From positions 1 to 64,000 of the forward strand of contig NZ_JARHTQ010000006.1 in the NCBI RefSeq assembly GCF_029223525.1: a stretch of DNA of 64,000 bases, given 5' to 3'. The notes beneath the pieces were generated by a model. That model did not search any database. It saw only the letters and a list, made by a program, of their open reading frames with translations, and was not told where the DNA came from. A program made the translations under genes and the position numbers. This DNA is from Streptantibioticus ferralitis. GTDB lineage: Bacteria > Actinomycetota > Actinomycetes > Streptomycetales > Streptomycetaceae. Below are positions 34,622-42,662 of this stretch, piece by piece; position 1 is the stretch's first letter; every line of letters starts with the position of its first letter.

Positions 34622-36174
34622 TCGCGGTGCCCTTCGTTCTTTCCTGCGGTGTTCTCCACCGTCCGTTCCTGTGCCATGCCCGCCGCGTCCAGCAGTGCCG
34701 CGCCGACGATCAGATCCGCGCCGCCGAACTCCGGATCGTCCAGCTGCGCGCCGTCGTCCACGGCGAACAGCAGCCGCTGCTCGCCCTGCCGGTAAGCGGT
34801 GCCCACCGGCGGGCTGGCCGCGTGCACCGCCAACAAGGCGACCAGGTAGGGCAGTTCCGGATCACCGCGACGGGCCTCGGCGAGCAGGCCGGAGAGTCTG
34901 CGCGGTGCGTCATGCGGCAGATCGAGCAGTTCCAGCGCGGCCTCCAACTGCGCTTCGCTGAACCGACTGTCCTCCGGCGTGGCGACCAGGTCCGGCTCGG
35001 GCATCTCCGCGCCGAGGTGCTCACGCTCCAGCGGCGGGGTGAGCAGCGCCTCCACGAGGTCGCCGACCCGTACCGCGGGCGGGGTTCGCAGTCCGGCGCC
35101 GCGGGCGAAGAACGCGTCCGTGACCCGGCTGGCCCGCTCCACGGCCAGCGGCAGCACCGGCGCCAGCAACTGCCCGTACAGATCGAGTCCGGCCCGGGCG
35201 GCCGGTGTGGCGAAGGCCTGGCGGTCCTGTTCGGCACGGAACAGCGGACCGGCCTCCAGCAGCCGGGACTGCAACTGGGTGTGGCGGCGGATGCAGTCCT
35301 TGACGATGTCCACGAGTTCGGCGGCGCGCCGTTTGTGCTCCGGGTCGGTGGCTTCGTCGCGGGCCTTGCGGATGTTGGTGAGGATCGCGTTCTCGTGCCG
35401 GTAGCGGTCGGCCACGTGGTCCAGCGCCTCGTTGATCATGTCGGGCACCGCGCGCAGCCAGTCCACCGCGCGCACATCCCGCCGGGTCGCCTCCAGGGCG
35501 CGGCGCAGCGTCTCGGCGTACTGCACCGTGCGGTAGCGGGCCTGCTCCGCGGCGAGTTGCGCGTCGGCCAGCCGCCCCCGGTTGATCAGCACCTCCAGCT
35601 TCACCTCGGCCGCGATCTGGGCGCTGGTGACGTCGGTGTCGAGGGCGCCCACCAGCACGTTGACCGCTTCGTCGGTGGTGCGCAGATAGACGCTGCCGCC
35701 AGGGCCGGGCACCTCTTCGACGAGTTTGAAGTCGTAGTCGCGGCGCACATAGGCGCCGTCGGTGCCGAACGTGCCGTAAACGGCACGGAAACCCCGGTCG
35801 ACGCTGCCGACGTTGATCAGGTTCTCCAGCACCCAGCGGGCGACCCGTTCGTGCTCCTCGGCGGGGCGCCGCGGGGCCTGGGCGGCGACCCGCGGTTGCA
35901 GCCTGGCGACTATCTGGTCGTGATCGGCGCCGGTGTCGAAGTCCATGGTGAGCGTGACCAGGTCGATGGCGGCGAGCGCCACCTCGGCCATGGCGTACGT
36001 CGAGTACTCGCCCGCCAGATTCGCCTTGCGTACGTCCAGGTCGTGCAGCGGAGCGGTGCAGGCCAGCGCCTTGAGCCGACGGGCGAGGCCTTCGTCGGCG
36101 GCGGGTCCCGGCGCGACGGAGCGCGGGACGCCGGTGTTCTGGTGCGGCACGGTTTCCGCAGTGGACGCAGTCAC
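34618..36174 (-). CDS. Kleisin-like subunit of the SMC-like complex (MukF/MksF/JetA-like)
   Basis: 518 aa from a GTG at 36174. An N-terminal winged-helix-like region (LAGEYSTYAMAEVALAAIDL, VARWVLENLINVGSV) is followed by a long helical middle (RYRHENAILTNIRKARDEAT, CIRRHTQLQSRLLEAG) and a C-terminal domain ending in the acidic ALELLDLPHD region. No catalytic motif. The GTG fits a leaderless transcript (TAATCT ends 7 bases upstream); the frame also runs 24 codons further up without a better start. First gene of the three-gene operon. Confidence 0.78.
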   Translation of the reverse strand: MTASTAETVPHQNTGVPRSVAPGPAADEGLARRLKALACTAPLHDLDVRKANLAGEYSTYAMAEVALAAIDLVTLTMDFDTGADHDQIVARLQPRVAAQAPRRPAEEHERVARWVLENLINVGSVDRGFRAVYGTFGTDGAYVRRDYDFKLVEEVPGPGGSVYLRTTDEAVNVLVGALDTDVTSAQIAAEVKLEVLINRGRLADAQLAAEQARYRTVQYAETLRRALEATRRDVRAVDWLRAVPDMINEALDHVADRYRHENAILTNIRKARDEATDPEHKRRAAELVDIVKDCIRRHTQLQSRLLEAGPLFRAEQDRQAFATPAARAGLDLYGQLLAPVLPLAVERASRVTDAFFARGAGLRTPPAVRVGDLVEALLTPPLEREHLGAEMPEPDLVATPEDSRFSEAQLEAALELLDLPHDAPRRLSGLLAEARRGDPELPYLVALLAVHAASPPVGTAYRQGEQRLLFAVDDGAQLDDPEFGGADLIVGAALLDAAGMAQERTVENTAGKNEGHRE

Positions 36175-36181
36175 GATGGAC

Positions 36182-36211
36182 AGATTAGGTGGTCGCACCG
36201 ACAACGTTCGA
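36182..36211 (-). promoter_or_regulatory. Candidate promoter of the kleisin-kite-SMC operon
   Basis: On the minus strand a -10-like TAATCT (36187-36182) ends 7 bases before the GTG at 36174, with CGAACG 17 bases further upstream as a weak -35. This suggests a leaderless mRNA. Confidence 0.45.
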
Positions 36212-36255
36212 AACGGCACGGATGCGGCGGTCTGTCCACACCCCACCGTGCCCGG

Positions 36256-36900
36256 TCAGTGCGTGGCGCCGCCCGCCATCACGATGTCCTCGACACGGGA
36301 GACGGCGGAACCCACCACGGCCCGTAGCCCTTCGGCTGCCAGCGTAACCGACAGCGAGGGCACAGCCCGGTCGAGGACCTGTTCCGTTGTGTACGGAATG
36401 TGGACGAACCCCCCGCGCAGTGAAGGCCGTTCGGTGGCGATGAGGTGCATCAGCCCGTAGAAGACGTGATTGCAGACAAATGTCCCGGCTGTCTGTGAGA
36501 CGGAGGCGGGCACCCCCGCCGCACGGGCGGCCGCGACGCACGCCTTGACCGGCAGTGCGGCGAAGTACGCCACCGGCCCGCCCTCGATGACCGGTGTGTC
36601 GACGGGTTGGCGCCCGGCGTTGTCGGGGGTGCGGGCGTCGTCCACGTTGACGGCCACGCGCTCGACGGTCAGATCGGCCCGGCCGCCCGCCTGGCCGACG
36701 CACACCACGATGTCGGGGTCGGCCCTTTCCACCGCCGCCCGCAACGCGTCCAGCGCCGCGCCGAAGACGCACGGCAGCCGCACCGCCTCCACGGCGCAGC
36801 CGTCCGGCGGCGCGGCCGCCACGGCCGAAACCGCCTGCCAGGACGGGTTGACGCGCTCGCCCTCGAACGGGTCGAAGCCGGTGAGGAGTACCCGGGTCAT
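36256..36900 (-). CDS. pcp: Pyrrolidone-carboxylate peptidase (pyroglutamyl-peptidase I)
   Basis: Cytoplasmic cysteine peptidase (C15) that removes N-terminal pyroglutamate from peptides. 214 aa. Starts VLLTGFDPFEGERVNPSWQA; catalytic Glu in GQAGGRADLTVERVAVN, Cys in GTFVCNHVFYGLMH, His in GFVHIPY. Last gene of the DUF969-DUF979-pcp operon, 32 bases after DUF979; opposite strand carries the pyroglutamate hydrolase pxpABC, so the released product can be turned into glutamate. ATG at 36900. Confidence 0.94.
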   Translation of the reverse strand: MTRVLLTGFDPFEGERVNPSWQAVSAVAAAPPDGCAVEAVRLPCVFGAALDALRAAVERADPDIVVCVGQAGGRADLTVERVAVNVDDARTPDNAGRQPVDTPVIEGGPVAYFAALPVKACVAAARAAGVPASVSQTAGTFVCNHVFYGLMHLIATERPSLRGGFVHIPYTTEQVLDRAVPSLSVTLAAEGLRAVVGSAVSRVEDIVMAGGATH

Positions 36901-36932
36901 GACGCTCCTCGGGTCAAACGCTCCTTGGGCCA

Positions 36933-37901
36933 TCAGAACGCGAAGACCGAGATGATGACGATGTTGCACGCCAACAGTGCGACAGCGGTGGGGACCTGGG
37001 CCTTGATCGGCCCGTACTGGTCCTTCAGCTCCAGCAGCGTGGCGGGCACGATGTTGTAGTTCGCGGCCATGGGGGTGCACAGCGTGCCGCAGAAGCCCGC
37101 GAGCATTCCGGCGGCCAGCACGACCGCGGGCCTGCCGTGCGCCTGCTCGACCAGCACCGGCCAGCCGACGGCCGCGGTCAGCACCGGGAACGCGGCGAAG
37201 CCGTTGCCCATGATGACGGTGAACACGGCCATGCCGACGCAGTAGACGATGACCGCGGTGTAGGTCTGCCCGTGCGGCAGTACGTGCTGGGTGAGCTTGC
37301 CCACGGCGTTGCCGACTCCGGCGGCCTGGAAGATCGAGCCGAGCGTGGCCAGCAACTGCGGCAGCAGCATGACGTAGCCCATGGTCTCCAGCAGACCGCG
37401 CCCCGCGTGCAGCGGGGTGGTGGGCCGCCGCTCGCGCAGTACGAGCATGGCGACGACCAGCGCCGCGACGGTCCCGATGCCCAGTCCGAGGATGGTCTCA
37501 CTGCCCGTCTGCAGGACCGGCGTTCGCCCGATGTGCCACTTCTTGACCAGTACGGCACACACCATCGCCACCACGGGGATGGTCAGCGCCGGAACGAACA
37601 GCCGGTTGCCGAGCCGGGCGGCCGAGGCCGCGCGCTGCTCCGCCGCGGTGGTCCGTGTCTCGCCGCGTCCGGTGCGGCCGAATCCGGCGAGGCAGACCAT
37701 GGCCAGCACGGCGACACCGAGCGGTTCCGCGGGTGCGGTCTTGTTCACCACCCAGGTGCTGTAGATGAACGCGGCGCCGACCAGACCCCAGAAAGCCGCC
37801 GTACCAAAGCGCTTGGGGTTGCTGCGGTCCATGGCCATCTGTCCGGCCATGGCCAGGAAGACGGCGCCCACCAGCCAGTAGAACCATTCCGCCCGGATCA
37901 T
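36933..37901 (-). CDS. DUF979 integral membrane protein
   Basis: 322 aa with about eight to nine membrane segments, for example WFYWLVGAVFLAMAGQMAM and TYTAVIVYCVGMAVFTVIMG. DUF979 pairs with DUF969 and pcp in many bacteria, and the pair is thought to be a permease for pyroglutamate or related compounds; that role is inferred. Its start overlaps the DUF969 stop by 4 bases (37898-37901). Confidence 0.88.
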   Translation of the reverse strand: MIRAEWFYWLVGAVFLAMAGQMAMDRSNPKRFGTAAFWGLVGAAFIYSTWVVNKTAPAEPLGVAVLAMVCLAGFGRTGRGETRTTAAEQRAASAARLGNRLFVPALTIPVVAMVCAVLVKKWHIGRTPVLQTGSETILGLGIGTVAALVVAMLVLRERRPTTPLHAGRGLLETMGYVMLLPQLLATLGSIFQAAGVGNAVGKLTQHVLPHGQTYTAVIVYCVGMAVFTVIMGNGFAAFPVLTAAVGWPVLVEQAHGRPAVVLAAGMLAGFCGTLCTPMAANYNIVPATLLELKDQYGPIKAQVPTAVALLACNIVIISVFAF

Positions 37902-38614
37902 GTGGCGGCCTCCTCGGCGTCCTCGCGCGGCAACGTGCCACCGGCCGCCGCCAGTTCGCGCTCCAGCGTGCGGTCCAGGTACAGCAGCCGGGCGCCGTGG
38001 ATCAGACAGGCGCAGGCCGCGGTCGGGATCGCCCAGAGGGCCAGGTCCAGCGGCTCCAGGTGCGTCTTGTACGTGGTGTTGACGAATCCGGTGATCAGCA
38101 GGATCGAGCCCACCGCGAGGAAGCAGTCCTCACCGAAGAACAGCCCGACGTTGTCGGCGCTGGCGGCGAAGGAACGTATCTTCTCGCGCGCCCGCTCGGG
38201 CAGCGCCCCGTACCGCCGCTCCGCGGCTCCCTCCGCCATGGGCGCGACCATCGGCCGTACCGCCTGCGCGGCGCCGCCGAGGGTGGTCAGGCCGACGGCG
38301 GCGGTGAGTTGGCGGAGGAGCAGATAGATCGCCAGGAAGCGCCCGGTGGTCAGTGAGGCGAACCGGGTGATGAGCGCGCCCGCCTGCTCCCGCAGTCCGT
38401 ACCGCTCCAGCAGGCCGATCACCGGCAGGGTGATCACGAAGATCGTCACCGAGCGGCTGGCCGCGAAGCCGGTACCGAAGTCGGCCAGGACCGTCTGCGG
38501 GCTGAGGCCGCCGAACAGGCCGGTGACGATGCCCGCCACACCAACGACGAGTAGGGGGTTGCGTTTCGTGGCGAATCCGACGATCACCACGAGCACGCCG
38601 AGCAGAGCGAGCAT
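37898..38614 (-). CDS. DUF969 integral membrane protein
   Basis: 238 aa with about six membrane segments (MLALLGVLVVIVGFA, LLVVGVAGIVTGLFGG, VTIFVITLPVIGLLERYG). Contains LTTLGGAAQAVRPMVAPMA, the conserved DUF969 stretch. Partner of DUF979 by coupled translation. ATG chosen at 38614; the open frame extends upstream without support. First gene of the minus-strand unit, with a promoter and palindromic operator just upstream at 38665-38694. Confidence 0.88.
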   Translation of the reverse strand: MLALLGVLVVIVGFATKRNPLLVVGVAGIVTGLFGGLSPQTVLADFGTGFAASRSVTIFVITLPVIGLLERYGLREQAGALITRFASLTTGRFLAIYLLLRQLTAAVGLTTLGGAAQAVRPMVAPMAEGAAERRYGALPERAREKIRSFAASADNVGLFFGEDCFLAVGSILLITGFVNTTYKTHLEPLDLALWAIPTAACACLIHGARLLYLDRTLERELAAAGGTLPREDAEEAAT

Positions 38615-38664
38615 GCGTCCGCCTTCCGTGCTCCGTTCCCGCCGGGCGGCGGGATGTAGCGAGG

Positions 38665-38694
38665 AGGCTAGGTTGTTGTTGAACAATTCCACAA
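38665..38694 (-). promoter_or_regulatory. Promoter of DUF969-DUF979-pcp with internal operator
   Basis: On the minus strand, -35 TTGTGG (38694-38689) and -10 TAGCCT (38670-38665) are 18 bases apart, and the spacer holds the palindrome TTGTT-G-AACAA (38676-38686). A GntR-type binding site in the spacer would let the divergent FadR-type regulator shut this operon. Confidence 0.6.
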
Positions 38695-38832
38695 GAGTCA
38701 TGCACGATATGAACCGCTGTGATTCCGCCGCCCATGGGCGGCATCGGCGGCGAGCACTGTTGACTGAGGGCTCCGCGGCATACCTCGCAAAAGGTGCAGC
38801 AACTCGCCGCAAAACACCGTGGAAGGGACACC

Positions 38833-39534
38833 ATGGACAGCACATCCCCTGATCTGCTCGGGGAGTTCGCCGCCGACCGGCTGCTCCTCGGCCGGTCCAG
38901 TACCGTGCAAAAGGTCGCCGATGTGCTGCGCGGCCGGATCGCGGCGGGTGCGCTGCGCTCCGGCACCCGGCTGTCCGAGGAGGCGCTCGGCGGTGCGCTC
39001 GGGGTCTCCCGCAACACCCTGCGCGAGGCCTTCCGGGTCCTGGCCCATGAGCGCCTGGTGGTCCACGAGATGAACCGCGGCGTCTTCGTCCGCAGCCTCG
39101 GCCCCGCCGACGTCGCCGACATCTACGTCACCCGCCGCGCCCTGGAGACCGCAGGTCTACGGGCCGCGACCGGATCCAGCCGACTGGCGGCCGTCTCGGA
39201 GGCCGTGGCGGCAGGCGAGTCGGCCGCACGGGACGGCGACTGGGCCGCGGTGGCCGACGCCGACCTGCGGTTCCACCGCGCGATCGGCGGCCTCACCGGC
39301 AGCGAACGGATCGACGCCTACCTGGCGGGCCTGCTCGCCGAACTGCGGCTGGCGTTCGCCGTGATGGCCGATCCACGCGCACTCCATGAACCCTTCCTGC
39401 GCCGCAACCGGGAGATCGCCGAACTGCTCGTCGACGGCCGGACCGGCCGAGCCGAGGCGGAACTGATCCGCTACCTCGACGACGCACAGGCGCTGATCGT
39501 GGCGCGCATGCGACAGCATCAGGAGACCGAATGA
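38833..39534 (+). CDS. GntR/FadR-family transcriptional regulator
   Basis: 233 aa. GntR winged helix at about 20-85 (VADVLRGRIAAGALRSGTRL, SRNTLREAFRVLAHERLV), then an FCD domain (DIYVTRRALETAGLRAA, DADLRFHRAIGGLTGSERI) with metal-ligand-type D and H residues. ATG at 38833 follows GGAAGGGA. Its stop overlaps the pxpA start (ATGA at 39531), so it is co-expressed with the 5-oxoprolinase. Likely ligand: pyroglutamate or glutamate; inferred from neighbours. Confidence 0.9.
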   Translation: MDSTSPDLLGEFAADRLLLGRSSTVQKVADVLRGRIAAGALRSGTRLSEEALGGALGVSRNTLREAFRVLAHERLVVHEMNRGVFVRSLGPADVADIYVTRRALETAGLRAATGSSRLAAVSEAVAAGESAARDGDWAAVADADLRFHRAIGGLTGSERIDAYLAGLLAELRLAFAVMADPRALHEPFLRRNREIAELLVDGRTGRAEAELIRYLDDAQALIVARMRQHQETE

Positions 39535-40292
39535 CCACCCCCGTCATCGATCTCAACGCCGACCTGGGCGAGGGCTTCGGACGCTGGCCGCTGACCGACG
39601 ACGAGGCGCTGCTGTCCACCGTCACCAGCGCCAACATCGCCTGCGGCTACCACGCGGGCGATCCGGCCACCATGCGCCGGGTGTGCGCGATCGCCGCCGA
39701 GCGCGGGGTGCGGATCGGAGCCCAGGTCTCCTACCGCGATCTGGCCGGCTTCGGGCGGCGTGCCATGGATGTCCCACCGGATGAGCTGGCCGCCGAAGTC
39801 GCCTACCAGATCGGCGCGTTGGACGTCTTCGCCCGCGCCGCCGGGGCCCGCGTGGCGTACGTCAAACCGCACGGCGCGCTCTACAACCGCACGGTGACCG
39901 ACGAGGAGCAGGCCGCCGCCGTGGTCGAGGGCGTCATGCTCGCGGGCAGGCTCCCGGTGCTGGGGCTGCCCGGCTCCCGACTGCTGGCCGCGGCGCGGCG
40001 GGCCGGGCTGGACGCCGTCCCCGAGGCCTTCGCCGACCGCGCGTACACCGGGCTCGGCACGCTGGTCCCACGCCGTGAGCCGGGCGCCGTCCTGCTGGAC
40101 CCCGAGACCGTCATCGAGCGTTCGCTGCGCATCGCCCGCGACGGATCGGTGCGGTCGGTCAGCGGCGAGCCGGTCGCGGTCCGGGCGCGCTCGCTGTGCC
40201 TGCACGGCGACACACCGGGGGCTGCCGCGCTGGCGGACCGGGTCAGAGGCGAACTGCTGGCAGCAGGCGTCGAGTTGGGACCCTTCGCATGA
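39531..40292 (+). CDS. pxpA: 5-oxoprolinase subunit A (LamB/YcsF family)
   Basis: 253 aa. VIDLNADLGEGFGRW at the N terminus and SANIACGYHAGDPATM are the LamB/YcsF signature; KPHGALYN follows. With PxpB and PxpC it forms the ATP-dependent bacterial 5-oxoprolinase that opens pyroglutamate to glutamate. Four-base overlaps on both sides show tight coupling with the regulator and pxpB. Confidence 0.95.
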   Translation: MTTPVIDLNADLGEGFGRWPLTDDEALLSTVTSANIACGYHAGDPATMRRVCAIAAERGVRIGAQVSYRDLAGFGRRAMDVPPDELAAEVAYQIGALDVFARAAGARVAYVKPHGALYNRTVTDEEQAAAVVEGVMLAGRLPVLGLPGSRLLAAARRAGLDAVPEAFADRAYTGLGTLVPRREPGAVLLDPETVIERSLRIARDGSVRSVSGEPVAVRARSLCLHGDTPGAAALADRVRGELLAAGVELGPFA

Positions 40293-40915
40293 GCGCGCCG
40301 CGCCCGCTGCTGGTCGGTGCGCATGCCCTGCTCGTCGAACTCGCCACCGAGGAGGCGACCGAGGCGTTCCACGCCGAGGTGCTGCGCCGCCGGGCGGCTG
40401 GAGAGCTACCGCCGGTCCGCGAGATCGTCCCCGGCGCGCGAACCGTTCTGCTGGACGGGCTGGACGATCCGCGCGCCCTCGCCGAGGAGTTGACGCACGC
40501 GGCGATCCCGCCGCTGCCGCCGCGCGACGGCACGGTGGTGGAGATCCCGGTCCGCTACGACGGGCCCGATCTGGCCGAGGTCGCCGCCCTGTGGCGGGTG
40601 TCGCCCGACGCCCTGCCGCAGGTGCTCGACACCGTCGCGTTCCGGGTCGCCTTCACCGGATTCGCCCCCGGTTTCGGGTACTTGAGCGGCCTGCCCGCCC
40701 GGTACCACACGCCTCGCCGGGCCACCCCCCGTACCAGCGTCCCGGCCGGATCCGTCGGACTGGCCGGACGGTACGCGGGCGTCTATCCGCGCTCCTCCCC
40801 CGGCGGCTGGCAGATCATCGGCTCCACCGACGCCGCACTGTGGGACCCGGCCCGGGAACCCGCCGCCCTGCTCACCCCCGGCGTCCAGGTGCGTCTGACC
40901 CGAGTGCCGTCATGA
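40289..40915 (+). CDS. pxpB: 5-oxoprolinase subunit B (KipI / allophanate hydrolase subunit 1 family)
   Basis: 208 aa. Typical text: VEIPVRYDGPDLAEVA, VAFTGFAPGFGYLSGLP, and SVGLAGRYAGVYPRSSPGGW. Start at 40289 overlaps the pxpA stop; its own stop overlaps pxpC. In Bacillus the orthologue KipI also inhibits KinA, but here the operon points to oxoprolinase function. Confidence 0.94.
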   Translation: MSAPRPLLVGAHALLVELATEEATEAFHAEVLRRRAAGELPPVREIVPGARTVLLDGLDDPRALAEELTHAAIPPLPPRDGTVVEIPVRYDGPDLAEVAALWRVSPDALPQVLDTVAFRVAFTGFAPGFGYLSGLPARYHTPRRATPRTSVPAGSVGLAGRYAGVYPRSSPGGWQIIGSTDAALWDPAREPAALLTPGVQVRLTRVPS

Positions 40916-41889
40916 CCGGGCGGTATCTGGACGTGGTGCGTGCCGGGGCGCTGACCACCGTGCAGGACCTGGGGCGGCCCGGACACGCTCATCTCGGAGT
41001 GGCCCGCGCGGGCGCCCTCGACGGCCCCGCGCACCGGACCGCCAACCGGCTGGTCGGCAATCCGGCGGACGCCGCGACACTGGAGACCACCGTCAACGGC
41101 TGTGCGGTACGGGCCGGTTGCCCGCTGGTCGCGGCGGTCACCGGCGCGCCCTGTCCGGTGTGGGTCGACGGCCGCCCGACGGGCTGGGGGGCGCCGGTGT
41201 ACGTACCCCCGGGAGCGGTACTCGAACTCGGCCGGGTCACCGCCGGGGTGCGCGCCTATCTGGCGATCGCCGGTGGCGTGGCGAGTGCGCCGGTGCTCGG
41301 CAGCCGGTCCGCCGATCTGCTCTCCGGCCTCGGCCCGGCTCCACTGCGGGACGGCGACCGGCTGCCGGTCGGCGCCCGGTACGGCGATCCGGCAGCGGTG
41401 GACACCGTGCCCATGCCGGGACCGCCAACGGAACTCGTGGTTCCGGTGATCCCCGGACCACGCACGGACTGGTTCGCCCCGGACGCCCTGCGCACCCTCG
41501 CGGCAGGCGCGTACACCGTGAGCCCGGCGAGCAACCGGATCGGCCTGCGCACCGACGGGCCCGCGCTCCCGCGCGCCAGGGGCGGCGAACTCCCCAGCGA
41601 GGGAATGGTGTTGGGCGCGATACAGGTACCACCGGACGGCTGCCCGGTGATCTTCCTCGCCGACCATCCGACGACCGGCGGCTACCCGGTCATCGGTGTG
41701 GTCCCCGAGGCCAGCCTGGCCTCGGCGGCGCAGGCGGCGCCGGGGATGCCGGTGCGATTCGTTCCGCTGGGCAGCGAGGGTGCCGCCGCCGGGAACTGGT
41801 GCCGCGCCTGCGACAGTGCGGCCACCGCCGCGACCGCGGATCGGTGCGCCGTCTCCTCCAGCGCGGCGCAGGAGCCCGCGGCCCGGTGA
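40912..41889 (+). CDS. pxpC: 5-oxoprolinase subunit C (biotin-dependent carboxyltransferase-like, KipA family)
   Basis: 325 aa. VVRAGALTTVQDLGRPGHAH at the start, ARAGALDGPAHRTANRLVGN next, then LPSEGMVLGAIQVPPDGCPV and LADHPTTGGYPVIG, all family-specific. A normal PxpC would end near VRFVP (about 41765); the last 40 or so codons lie antisense to the convergent esterase gene and have no family match. So either the stop was lost and the tail added, or the tail is real. Third subunit of the oxoprolinase. Confidence 0.93.
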   Translation: MTGRYLDVVRAGALTTVQDLGRPGHAHLGVARAGALDGPAHRTANRLVGNPADAATLETTVNGCAVRAGCPLVAAVTGAPCPVWVDGRPTGWGAPVYVPPGAVLELGRVTAGVRAYLAIAGGVASAPVLGSRSADLLSGLGPAPLRDGDRLPVGARYGDPAAVDTVPMPGPPTELVVPVIPGPRTDWFAPDALRTLAAGAYTVSPASNRIGLRTDGPALPRARGGELPSEGMVLGAIQVPPDGCPVIFLADHPTTGGYPVIGVVPEASLASAAQAAPGMPVRFVPLGSEGAAAGNWCRACDSAATAATADRCAVSSSAAQEPAAR

Positions 41890-42662
41890 CGGCACTCCGC
41901 CGCCGCGAGCCGCAGCAGATCGGGCAGCAGATCAGAACACCGGTCCACCACCCAGCCGGTGCCGCGGGTCGCCATCCACCAGGCGCTCGCCGCCCGGCTC
42001 GGCGGCGGACCGTCCGGGGTGGTACGCGGCGGCTCGCCAACCGCCAGCCCGCGCGCGGCGAGCAGCGCATGGAACTCGTACGCCAGCAGACGGTGCCCCA
42101 CCTCACTGGGGTGCAGCCGGTCAACGCTCCAGGAGGCGCGGTCGGCGGCCCACGGATGGTCCGCGGCGTGCAGATGCACCGCCTCGTACCGCTCCGACAG
42201 CACGTGGACGACATGGTTGACCGCCCGCATCCGGCGCCCCAGCGGCCGGGCCAGCGGCCACGGCAGCCCGAGCATCTGCCCCGGGTCGGGCAGGCACGCC
42301 GTCAGCAGCGTCACGCCGTCGGCGGACAATCCGCCCAGCGTCGCGTCCAGTCGCGCGGTGACCACGTCGATGTCGAAGGAGCCGCGCAGGGTGTCATTGG
42401 CCCCCGCGACCACCGCGGCCACATCCGGCCGGAACGCCCTGGCCTCGGCGAGCTGGCTGGTCCCCACATCGACGGTCAGGGCGCCGCTGCGCGCACAGTT
42501 GAGGAACCGGATCCGGTCCGGTGCCTCGGCCATGCCGTCGGCCAGCAGCGCGGCCCAGCCCCGCCAGCCGCCGGGCACCGGATCCCCGAGCCCCTCGGTG
42601 AGCGAGTCACCCAGCGCCACGAACCGTACGGCCCCCTCCGGCGCCTCTTGGCTTGCCTTCAT
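41682..42662 (-). CDS. SGNH/GDSL-type esterase
   Basis: 326 aa, no signal peptide. Block I VALGDSLTEGLGDP (catalytic Ser), block III GANDTLRG, block V SVDRLHPSEVGHRLLA (catalytic Asp and His). The family domain ends near residue 220; the C-terminal 100 residues include AECRHRAAGSCAALEE and a stretch antisense to pxpC, overlapping it by 208 bases tail to tail. Its start overlaps the stop of the GT4 gene (42659-42662), so it belongs to a GT4-GT4-esterase unit and may modify a glycolipid or polysaccharide. Confidence 0.87.
   Translation of the reverse strand: MKASQEAPEGAVRFVALGDSLTEGLGDPVPGGWRGWAALLADGMAEAPDRIRFLNCARSGALTVDVGTSQLAEARAFRPDVAAVVAGANDTLRGSFDIDVVTARLDATLGGLSADGVTLLTACLPDPGQMLGLPWPLARPLGRRMRAVNHVVHVLSERYEAVHLHAADHPWAADRASWSVDRLHPSEVGHRLLAYEFHALLAARGLAVGEPPRTTPDGPPPSRAASAWWMATRGTGWVVDRCSDLLPDLLRLAAAECRHRAAGSCAALEETAHRSAVAAVAALSQARHQFPAAAPSLPSGTNRTGIPGAACAAEARLASGTTPMTG

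Noticed and set aside
29030-36174. Calling the SMC operon a Wadjet defence system outright
   Set aside because: No JetD/Toprim nuclease gene is visible and it does not sit in the obvious accessory patchwork, so only a JetABC/MksBEF-like label is justified.
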